The notes under the pieces were generated by a model. The model searched no databases, was not told where the DNA came from, and worked only from the letters and a program-made list of their open reading frames with translations. The translations under genes were made by a program, and so were the position numbers. Source: an uncultured Alteromonadaceae bacterium (GTDB lineage: Bacteria > Pseudomonadota > Gammaproteobacteria > Enterobacterales > Alteromonadaceae). Taken from it: DNA of 42,782 bases. Below are positions 26,471 through 33,066 of the stretch, in pieces. Numbering within the stretch: position 1 is the stretch's first letter; the number at the start of each line of letters is the position of its first letter. Location of the stretch: assembly GCA_913056495.1 (NCBI GenBank), contig CAJXMO010000028.1, positions 1 to 42,782 on the forward strand, written 5' to 3'.

Positions 26471-26516
26471 ACTCATAATCGTTAGGTCCCCAGTTCGAGT
26501 CTGGGAGGGGCCACCA
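26471..26516 (+). tRNA. 3' fragment of tRNA-Ile(CAT), probable attachment site
   Basis: ACTCATAATCG (anticodon loop with CAT), a T-arm CCCAG-TTCGAGT-CTGGG, and the acceptor end AGGGGCC with ACCA reproduce the 3' part of the tRNA-Ile2(CAU) gene as in E. coli ileX. The bases before position 471 of this block do not pair with the anticodon stem, and no matching GGCCCCT 5' half occurs upstream, so this is not a functional tRNA. A copied tRNA 3' end beside an integrase is the signature of att duplication. By the usual geometry, element DNA lies to the left and chromosome to the right. Confidence 0.85.
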
Positions 26517-26651
26517 TTTTAGTTTTCTGTTTGTTTATTCACTCCTCGTTTAAAAATTCTTTGCTAGTTAATACTTTGAATTTCCAGTTAAAAATCAAAT
26601 AACATAACCTATTTTTAATATTTTGTTATTTTAAGGTAACACATTTTTTTC

Positions 26652-26680
26652 TATACTAGATTGAAATGCTACCGGTGGCA
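26652..26680 (+). promoter_or_regulatory. Promoter -10 box and LacI-type operator of the second GH28 gene
   Basis: TATACT at 26652-26657 is a plausible -10 box. Immediately downstream, TGCTACCGGTGGCA (26667-26680) is a 14-bp dyad with one mismatch and a central CCGG, the form of many LacI/GalR operators. It would cover the transcription start and lies 19 bp before the ATG. The core differs from the AACGTT sites of the left-hand locus, so another regulator may act here. Confidence 0.5.
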
Positions 26681-26698
26681 AAATAGAGAAAATAACCT

Positions 26699-28321
26699 AT
26701 GAAAAGAACCTCAAGTCGATATTATTCGTTTGTTTATGCCTGCTTATATATTTTAACCTTAATGACAGGCAGTGCGTTTGCTGAGTATAACGAGAGTAAA
26801 TTGTACCAAAACCTGCCGTTTGCCATGCCTCAGGTTAAAACGCCTGCTATTCCGAACTACAATGTTAACCTGACTGAATTTGACGGCAAAGGCGATGGAT
26901 TATTCGATAATACTCAAGCTTTTAAACGCGCTATAGAAGCGTTGGCAGAAAATTTAGGCGGGCGGTTAATCGTACCCAGAGGCATTTGGCGAACCGGACC
27001 TATTCAACTAAAAAGCCATATAGAGTTACATCTTGAGGCGGGTGCTTTGATCAAGTTTTTACCGGATCCAAATCTATACTCACTGATTCAAACCAGTTAC
27101 GAAGGATTGGACGGGGTCCGTTTAATGAGTCCGATTCATGCGCACAACCTCACTGATATTGCAATTACCGGTTCAGGCGTTATTGATGGTTCTGGAGATG
27201 CATGGCGGCCGGTTAAGCGATCAAAAATGACGGATAATCAATGGCAAAAGCTGCTTGCTAGCGGTGGCGTATTATCCGATAACCAGAAAGTATGGTACCC
27301 CTCCAAAAGTTATAAAGCTGGTGAGATCCAGAAAAAACAATATGATATTTTCAAGTATAACTTATCTCAAGCTCGGCAGATTAAAGATTGGTATAGACCG
27401 GTTATGGTCTCAATTGCTAACAGTCAAAATATTTTACTGGATGGCCCAACCTTTCAAAACTCGCCAGCCTGGAATATACACCTGCTAAAAAGTAAGCATA
27501 TCATTGTTAGAAATCTGACCGTTCGCAACCCCTGGTATTCACAAAACGGTGACGGGCTGGATCTGGAGTCGGTCAAAAATGTGTTGGTTTATAATAATAC
27601 GTTTGATGTAGGCGACGACGCCATTTGTATTAAATCTGGCAAAAACGAAGACGGGCGCAAACGTGCAATGCCAAGCGAAAATTTAGTGATCAAAAATAAC
27701 ACGGTTTATCATGCACACGGTGGCTTTGTGGTCGGCAGTGAAATGTCTGGCGGTGTTAAAAATGTACTCTTTGCTGACGCCTCATTTATTGGTACAGATA
27801 TCGGGATTCGCTTTAAAAGCACACGGGGCAGAGGCGGGGTAGTTGAAAAGATCTGGATTGAAAATGTAGATATGACAGACATAGTTAAAGAGTCGGTGAG
27901 CTTTAACATGTATTATGGTATTAAAGAAAAAGCCAGTGAAAATAGTGCGCCCCCTGTCGATGAAACAACGCCTCAGTTTAAAGATATTTCAATCAAACAT
28001 ATCCGCTCAATAAATGCGGGCAGTGCATTATTAGTTCAAGGCTTACCCGAACTTAAACTGGCCGGTGTTAATGTCAGTGATACATATTTTTCTGCGCAAA
28101 AAGGCATTGAAATCAACTTTGCTGAAGGTATTAACTTCAACCGGGTTGAGTTAGATACACAGGCACCGCATGCGGTTATTATTAAACAGGCATCTGATGT
28201 CAATTTTCAGGCGGTGACCCTAAGCAACAGCAAAAATGTGCTGATTGACAAGCAAACAACCAGCAAACTAACCTTTGATAAAGACTTTTTAAAACACGCT
28301 ATTGTTGAGTCAAGTTTCTAA
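26699..28321 (+). CDS. Secreted GH28 polygalacturonase
   Basis: A 540-residue pectin-cleaving beta-helix enzyme. The signal peptide spans about residues 1-28 (LMTGSAFAEY). GH28 catalytic motifs are complete: QNGDGLDLES (with NGDG in place of NTDG), DVGDDAICIKSG, HGGFVVGSEM and IRFKSTRGRGG carrying the R-x-K pair. Length and the insert at about 165-225 resemble exo-polygalacturonases, but the mode of attack cannot be fixed by eye. It lies right of the tRNA fragment, so it is probably resident chromosome rather than island cargo. It is monocistronic, with an operator candidate before and a hairpin after. Confidence 0.92.
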   Translation: MKRTSSRYYSFVYACLYILTLMTGSAFAEYNESKLYQNLPFAMPQVKTPAIPNYNVNLTEFDGKGDGLFDNTQAFKRAIEALAENLGGRLIVPRGIWRTGPIQLKSHIELHLEAGALIKFLPDPNLYSLIQTSYEGLDGVRLMSPIHAHNLTDIAITGSGVIDGSGDAWRPVKRSKMTDNQWQKLLASGGVLSDNQKVWYPSKSYKAGEIQKKQYDIFKYNLSQARQIKDWYRPVMVSIANSQNILLDGPTFQNSPAWNIHLLKSKHIIVRNLTVRNPWYSQNGDGLDLESVKNVLVYNNTFDVGDDAICIKSGKNEDGRKRAMPSENLVIKNNTVYHAHGGFVVGSEMSGGVKNVLFADASFIGTDIGIRFKSTRGRGGVVEKIWIENVDMTDIVKESVSFNMYYGIKEKASENSAPPVDETTPQFKDISIKHIRSINAGSALLVQGLPELKLAGVNVSDTYFSAQKGIEINFAEGINFNRVELDTQAPHAVIIKQASDVNFQAVTLSNSKNVLIDKQTTSKLTFDKDFLKHAIVESSF

Positions 28322-28326
28322 CACAT

Positions 28327-28363
28327 CACAACCTGCTGTCGCCCTAGGTAATAGCAGGTTGTG
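28327..28363 (+). terminator. Hairpin after the second GH28 gene
   Basis: CACAACCTGCT pairs perfectly with AGCAGGTTGTG (11 bp) around a 15-base loop, directly after the stop codon. There is no T-run behind it, so it may stabilise the mRNA end rather than terminate by itself. Confidence 0.55.
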
Positions 28364-28550
28364 CCTACGTATGCTAATCCACTAATTAATTATTGACCTG
28401 CAAGCGTATAAAGTTCAGATGTATACCATTAATGTGTCAGGCTGTGACGGCAGTATTTTGTGACAACTTAGCAGAATATAATTTTCAAAAAGTAAACCCT
28501 TGGCTACACTTTACCGTATCAGTCTGATTTACAAGCGGTGATTCGATTTT

Positions 28551-30047
28551 ATGAGTTCAAAGCAACACTTTCCATGGACGCAGGAAGCCCACAAAACCTT
28601 TCAGCCTTTTCTTGGCATATTATTTGTCATATCCGTGGTTTACGCGTTTTTTTACAACACCTGGGCTGAGTTAGTCATAATAGGCCTACCTGCTTTGGTC
28701 ATGCCTATCATTTTTATTCGCTGGCAGCCTGAATCTGCTTGGTCACGACATGCAGTCGCTTTCAGTGCAATGGTTTTTAGTGCTTTGCATATCCATCAAA
28801 TGCAGGGCTTGATTGAAATTCATTTTGGTATTTTTGCTTATCTGGCCGCGCTGGTTTTTTATCGGGACTGGCGCATTATCGTTTCAGCGGTTCTGATTGT
28901 GTTAATTTATCATGTTGCCTTTTTTGTCATGCAAATGAATGCTGTACCCGTATATTTGTTTGAGCAGGGGCATTTAAGTTTCAATATTCTGGTACTACAT
29001 GCGTTTTATGCGATTTTAGAAGGCGCTGTACTGATTCACATCAGTCGCCGTATGCATTCGATGGGGCTAGCCGGTGCAGAGCTTGAGTTTAATATTAACC
29101 AAAAAATGGCAAATGAAAATAGCGTTAAATTGGGTCATAAAGCTAATACACACGGGCGGATTAGGGTGCTTGAGCAATTTAATGATTTATTTTCGTATAT
29201 TGATCAGCTGGCGGTTCAGGCCAAGCAATCTGTGATTGAGTTGGATACTCAAGCCGATGAACTAAAAGGCAATGTGTTAGAAATTTCAAAACTCAAATCG
29301 CTGGAAAGCAAACATACTGAATCTATGGCCAGTTCTACTGAGCAGATGTCGAATGCGATTGCTGAAGTGGCACAAAGAGCTAATCAGGCAAGTGAACAAT
29401 CAGAACTTGCGCTGGATGCAGTCGAAAAAACAGATCGCGCCATAGATACTTCAATTGAAGATATTAATCAGTTTGAAAAAACACTCAAAGAAACCAGCCG
29501 GATTATCAGCTCCTTAAGTGATTCTTCTAATCAGGTGACCAGTGTTGTTGAAGCGATTCAGGCAATTGCAGAGCAAACTAATTTGCTGGCACTGAATGCG
29601 GCTATTGAATCAGCCCGGGCTGGTGAGCATGGTCGCGGTTTTTCAGTTGTTGCAGACGAAGTGCGTCAGTTATCGTTTAGAACTAAAGAAAGTACAACAC
29701 AAATTACCCAAATTTTAAAATCCTTGGTTCAGCATTCGCAGGATTCAGTTAGTTCAATGCAAACTTCACTAACCCAGTTAGATAAAATGCTTAAAAGCAG
29801 CTATCAAATGCAATCTTATGTGGATGAAGCAACGGCATCCGTGAAAAAAGTAGACGAGCACATTGAACTGGTTGCCAAAGCGACCGAAGAGCAGGCGTCA
29901 TCAGCGCATGATATTGCGTTAAACGGCAGCGAGATTAATAAAATAGCTGAAAATGAAAGAGCTTATCTGGAGCATATTTCAGCCAGTTCAATTAAAGTTC
30001 ATCAGCTAACAGAAGCATTGCGTCGTGCGTTACTTAAGTTTGACTGA
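28551..30047 (+). CDS. Methyl-accepting chemotaxis protein with multi-helix membrane sensor
   Basis: A 498-residue chemoreceptor. The first 165 residues hold about six hydrophobic helices and no periplasmic ligand domain, so the stimulus is likely sensed within or across the membrane. This region is rich in His (ALHIHQMQGLIEIHFGIFAY). No obvious HAMP follows. The cytoplasmic signalling coiled coil covers about 215-495, with the conserved tip AIAEQTNLLALNAAIESARA at about residues 340-360 that contacts CheA/CheW. The stop overlaps the next gene by 23 bases. No che genes are nearby. Confidence 0.92.
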   Translation: MSSKQHFPWTQEAHKTFQPFLGILFVISVVYAFFYNTWAELVIIGLPALVMPIIFIRWQPESAWSRHAVAFSAMVFSALHIHQMQGLIEIHFGIFAYLAALVFYRDWRIIVSAVLIVLIYHVAFFVMQMNAVPVYLFEQGHLSFNILVLHAFYAILEGAVLIHISRRMHSMGLAGAELEFNINQKMANENSVKLGHKANTHGRIRVLEQFNDLFSYIDQLAVQAKQSVIELDTQADELKGNVLEISKLKSLESKHTESMASSTEQMSNAIAEVAQRANQASEQSELALDAVEKTDRAIDTSIEDINQFEKTLKETSRIISSLSDSSNQVTSVVEAIQAIAEQTNLLALNAAIESARAGEHGRGFSVVADEVRQLSFRTKESTTQITQILKSLVQHSQDSVSSMQTSLTQLDKMLKSSYQMQSYVDEATASVKKVDEHIELVAKATEEQASSAHDIALNGSEINKIAENERAYLEHISASSIKVHQLTEALRRALLKFD

Positions 30048-30570
30048 TTTTATTGTCGGTAGCGTATTTATCCTCTGGCTTGCTGTAACGGCGGCTGCGT
30101 TTTACTGGTTTGCGAATAAACAGTTGGTAGACTTTGATCCAAACAATCAGTTGGCAGCTGTCATAGCTCAGTCTGCCCAACAAACTAAATTTCAGGATGC
30201 GCTTAAAGCCAAGCTGCTGGCCAGTGCTGACAGTTTAGCGAACCGGGCATTTCATATCAGCTCGGCGCGATGTAACTGCAATATTCAGGTTAATGAGCAC
30301 CTGAATATTTTAGAACCTTGGTTAAAGAATAAAGGAATTCAATTGCAGCGACTGGATTATGCCAGTGTTCGTGATTTTATTCCGGCATCACCGGCTATTA
30401 TTGTTTTTAATCAGGCATCTGAGCTGATTTATTTAGGACCCTATTCCAGCGGTTACTTATGTAATTCGAATACCAGTATTGTTGAGCTAGCCGTTGCTCC
30501 CGCTTTAACGTTAAATAATGTACCGCCCATGATTCAAAATAAAACTCAGGGGTGTTATTGTTATAGTTAA
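30025..30570 (+). CDS. Cysteine-rich membrane-anchored protein (DUF6436-like)
   Basis: 181 residues: an N-terminal transmembrane helix (about 8-29, FIVGSVFILWLAVTAAAFYW), then a periplasmic domain with cysteines in ARCNCNIQ, SGYLCNSN and QGCYCYS. The central segment (ASPAIIVFNQASELIYLGPY) is thioredoxin-like in rhythm. It resembles DUF6436 proteins of Alteromonas/Vibrio relatives, though this is from memory. The GTG start lies inside the end of the chemoreceptor gene (23-base overlap), implying translational coupling; whether the two act together is unknown. Confidence 0.65.
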   Translation: MRYLSLTDFIVGSVFILWLAVTAAAFYWFANKQLVDFDPNNQLAAVIAQSAQQTKFQDALKAKLLASADSLANRAFHISSARCNCNIQVNEHLNILEPWLKNKGIQLQRLDYASVRDFIPASPAIIVFNQASELIYLGPYSSGYLCNSNTSIVELAVAPALTLNNVPPMIQNKTQGCYCYS

Positions 30571-30594
30571 AAGCTTAATATTTTTTACGGGGAA

Positions 30595-30608
30595 TTGATT
30601 CAGATCAA
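30595..30608. promoter_or_regulatory. Perfect FNR-type box upstream of the HDOD gene
   Basis: TTGATTCAGATCAA fits the FNR consensus TTGAT-N4-ATCAA at all ten defined positions. It is 100 bp upstream of the HDOD start. A TATGCT at 30615-30620 could be the -10 box, in which case the site overlaps the -35/spacer and would favour repression by anaerobic FNR; a promoter further downstream would favour activation. Confidence 0.55.
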
Positions 30609-30708
30609 GATAAATATGCTAAATTAAAACAGGCAAGCACGCTTTTAAATGTACAATATTTCATAAAAAACAACACGAATCAATGTGTTGAGCTCTGTGG
30701 GTTAAAAT

Positions 30709-31569
30709 ATGATTGAAGTAAATGAAACAGTTGCATCAGATGTAATCTCTGGATTCCAGATTCCACCCAAACCCCAAGTGCTCGTTGAGCTTAAATCAAT
30801 GTTATCTCAGCCAGAACCGGACTTGCTGGAGGTCGCTGATTTAATCTCCAGTGACGTAGGACTGTCTGCCGGGATTTTAAAAGCAATTAATTCTCCGTTA
30901 TATGGGCTTGCCAGAACCGTATCTGACATTAAACAGGCTGTCATGTTTATCGGCCTTCATGGCGCATCTTCATTAGTCACGGCTATTTCACTGAAACGTT
31001 CATTTAAACAACAAAACTCCTGCATATCGCTTGAGCGATTTTGGGACAGTGCAACCGAAATTGCGTCCGTGGCCGCTTTTATTGCAAACAAGTTTAAACA
31101 TAAAGTTGCGGTAGAGTCGGTATATACACTCGGCTTGTTTCATGATTGCGGTATTCCGGCAATGGCGTGTAATTATAAAGATTATAAAGACTTGTTGATG
31201 GAAGCAAATGATAACTATGAACAAAGCCAGATAGAGTTGGAGCAGGCCAGGTACAGAACGGATCATGCCGTTGTCGGTTATTTTTTAGCAACGTCCTGGA
31301 ATCTACCTGAAGATGTATGTCAGGTGATATTACGCTCGCATGAACGAGATTTTTTACGCCATGTCCGTGATGAGCAAATGCAAGTAGGTTATGCTGCAAT
31401 CAAAATGGCTGATAATATAGTTACCAGCTGCAAGCGCTTTGTTGCATCGCCAGACTGGCCGCATATCAAACAAGATGTGTTAGATGTGCTGGAAATTGAT
31501 ATAGATGAATATCAGGATATTAAGGATGATGTTGAAGAAATGGTCACCAGTGTGGATATTACAATGTAA
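30709..31569 (+). CDS. HDOD-domain signalling protein
   Basis: 286 residues forming one HDOD domain: IPPKPQVLVELKSMLSQPEP at the start, DLISSDVGLSAGILKAINSP, LYGLARTVSDIKQAVMFIGL, then the HD-like GLFHDCGIPAM and DHAVVGYFLATSW. HDOD proteins lack nucleotide-cyclic phosphodiesterase activity in most cases and act as protein-interaction modules in signalling, motility or stress control. No extra output domain is fused. An FNR-type box upstream suggests oxygen-linked expression. It ends before a strong terminator. Confidence 0.92.
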   Translation: MIEVNETVASDVISGFQIPPKPQVLVELKSMLSQPEPDLLEVADLISSDVGLSAGILKAINSPLYGLARTVSDIKQAVMFIGLHGASSLVTAISLKRSFKQQNSCISLERFWDSATEIASVAAFIANKFKHKVAVESVYTLGLFHDCGIPAMACNYKDYKDLLMEANDNYEQSQIELEQARYRTDHAVVGYFLATSWNLPEDVCQVILRSHERDFLRHVRDEQMQVGYAAIKMADNIVTSCKRFVASPDWPHIKQDVLDVLEIDIDEYQDIKDDVEEMVTSVDITM

Positions 31570-31602
31570 TCGGATTTAGATTTTAGTATAAAATTGAGCA
31601 AT

Positions 31603-31629
31603 AAAAAAGGCGCTAAAAGCGCCTTTTTT
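31603..31629. terminator. Bidirectional rho-independent terminator
   Basis: AAAAAAGGCGCT pairs with AGCGCCTTTTTT around two A residues, giving a GC-rich stem with A- and T-runs on both sides. It lies between the convergent HDOD and rpmE genes and can serve both. Confidence 0.92.
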
Positions 31630-31656
31630 ATCAACTCAGAAAATAATCTTAGTCGA

Positions 31657-31872
31657 TTATTTTTTAGAGCTAAGTGCACCAAAACGCTTCTTGAAGCGAT
31701 CAACACGACCACCAGTGTCAACAACACGTTGTTTACCTGTGTAGAACGGATGACAAGCTGAACATACGTCAAGGTTTAAATCTTTACCCACTGTAGAGCG
31801 AGTTTCAATTATATTACCACAAGAACAAGTTGCCTTGATAGTAGCATATTCTGGATGAATACCTGTTTTCAT
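31657..31872 (-). CDS. rpmE: 50S ribosomal protein L31, zinc-binding type
   Basis: 71 residues starting MKTGIHPEYATIKATCSCGN, continuing to VCSACHPFYTGKQ, the canonical L31. The two cysteine pairs (C-S-C and C-S-A-C) mark the zinc-containing form, whose zinc-free paralogue usually replaces it under zinc limitation. I start at 31872, preceded by GAGG with proper spacing; the longer frame to 31944 is not homologous. It is followed by a strong bidirectional terminator. Divergent rpmE-priA order matches other gammaproteobacteria. Confidence 0.96.
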   Translation of the reverse strand: MKTGIHPEYATIKATCSCGNIIETRSTVGKDLNLDVCSACHPFYTGKQRVVDTGGRVDRFKKRFGALSSKK

Positions 31873-32093
31873 TTGGAATACCTCAATTAGGCCGCATAGC
31901 CACTTGCGCCAAACCTGAACAGCTCGCCAAGTACCATACGTCATTTACAATAAGCACTAAACTTTAAAATAAAATTCAGCACACTTTAATTTGGTCGCGG
32001 ATGATAAGGGAATAGGTAAGCTAAATCAAGCGGTATTTGAGTTTTTGCAGCCAGAAAGTAAATTCTGGAGTCTGTTTGGAATCATGAATAACC

Positions 32094-32849
32094 GGCGGCT
32101 TACGCTCATGCTTCGCTAAACCGCCCTACAGCGGATGACGGGGATTGTACGATAACGCCGCCACGCGGCTAATCGTACCTACGTGTTTCGAGAATTTAGG
32201 TTTGAGATGATAGGTAATAGAAAAAGGATTCAGGCGCGAGGTTTGAGGTTTAAAACCACTTTTCCCACAAACACAAAACAGGCATAAAACACCGTAGACG
32301 CGAAGCTTGCTCGCGTTTCTAATGTTAAGGCAACACAGAGCGATTGCCACCAACCTCGCGCGGGCAAGCACTGCGCCTACGGTGTAGGTCGACATTTATG
32401 TCGAAAAAGCAATTGTACGATTACACCACCACGCGGCTCATCGTACCTACGTGTTTCGAGAATTTAGATTTGAGAAGAGAGACAATAGAAAAAGTAGGGT
32501 GGTTTAGCGAAGCATGAGCGTAAGCCACCATGAAGGATTCAGGTTGAAGGTAATTTGCGCGGGCAAGCACCGCGCCTACGGTGTAGGTCGACATTTATCG
32601 AGAATTTAGATTTGAGATGATAGATAATCGAAAAAGTAGGGTGGTTTAGCGAAGCATGAGCGTAAGCCACCATGAAGGATTCAGGTTGAAAGCTTGTCTC
32701 CTTAATTCCATCGGAGCGTAATTTGCGCGAGCAAGCACCGCGCCTACTTGTAGGTCGACATTTATGTCGAAAAGCGAAGCCAAAAACCAATACATGTGAG
32801 CATCTCTTGTTTAACCTAAAATCCGGGTTCCCACGCAGAGCGTGGGAAC
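32094..32849. repeat. Intergenic block 1 of hairpin-forming repeats
   Basis: The rpmE-priA gap holds a mosaic of short dyads. Family A (32 bp, loop core GCGAAGCATGAGCG) occurs at 32094-32125 (inverted), 32498-32529 and 32640-32671. Family B (TCGACATTTATGTCGA) is at 32389-32404 and 32755-32770, with a shortened copy near 32588. A perfect family C hairpin GTTCCCACGC-AGA-GCGTGGGAAC is at 32827-32849. Family D (GTACGAT ... ATCGTAC) starts near 32147 and 32413. Family E (ACGCGAAGCTTGCTCGCGT) lies near 32298. GCGCGG/CCGCGC stems precede family B. Open frames here only reflect repeated DNA. The remaining 31.87-32.09 kb shows nothing clear besides the rpmE leader. Confidence 0.9.
32631..32849 (+). 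repeat. Composite repeat, copy 1 (about 220 bp)
   Basis: The run AAAAAGTAGGG, family A, AATTTGCGCG, family B, GCGAAGCCAAAAACCAATAC, then TTTAACCTAAAATCCGGGTT and family C is repeated in the same order and strand at 38710-38931 with roughly 90% identity by eye. The two copies flank priA, ftsN and hslVU as 6-kb-spaced direct repeats. Confidence 0.88.
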
Positions 32850-32949
32850 AAGAAGAAACTATTTGCTTAAAATCAATCTGGCATATGATAATGTATTAAA
32901 GATAATAACTTCAGTAGGCTTCCATATGGTTTTGCATGGTTAACCGCAC

Positions 32950-33006
32950 TTTGTAGTTCGGCATTCATGCCGTTAAATCACGATATTCAAAGGCGTGATC
33001 TACAAA
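32950..33006. repeat. Three-stem cloverleaf palindrome before priA
   Basis: TTTGTAG (32950-32956) pairs with CTACAAA (33000-33006). Inside lie two hairpins: CGGCAT-TC-ATGCCG (32959-32972) and ATCACG ... CGTGAT (32977-32999). Every stem is perfectly complementary, so DNA or RNA can fold into a three-way junction of 57 bases. The first inner hairpin is a variant of family B with A-T changed to G-C. It ends 60 bp before the priA start. Confidence 0.85.
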
Positions 33007-33066
33007 AATAATCTAACTGGCAAAATTAAATGGGCATTAGCAAACTTATAAAAACAAAGGCTTGAT

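Noticed and set aside
26471..26516. Functional tRNA gene
   Set aside because: Only the part from the anticodon loop to CCA is present; the acceptor 5' strand, D-arm and 5' anticodon stem are missing.
28440..28550. Sigma-54 or flagellar sigma-28 promoter for the chemoreceptor
   Set aside because: TTGGCTACACTTTACC resembles a -24/-12 box but lacks the GC of the -12 element, and no sigma-28 pattern with correct spacing was found.
32126..32790. Open frames on the minus strand with shared peptides such as MSTYTVGAVLARA
   Set aside because: They are translations of repeated hairpin DNA (family B and the GCGCGG stem), recur wherever these repeats occur, and have no ribosome sites. The same holds for frames at 38556-39089.
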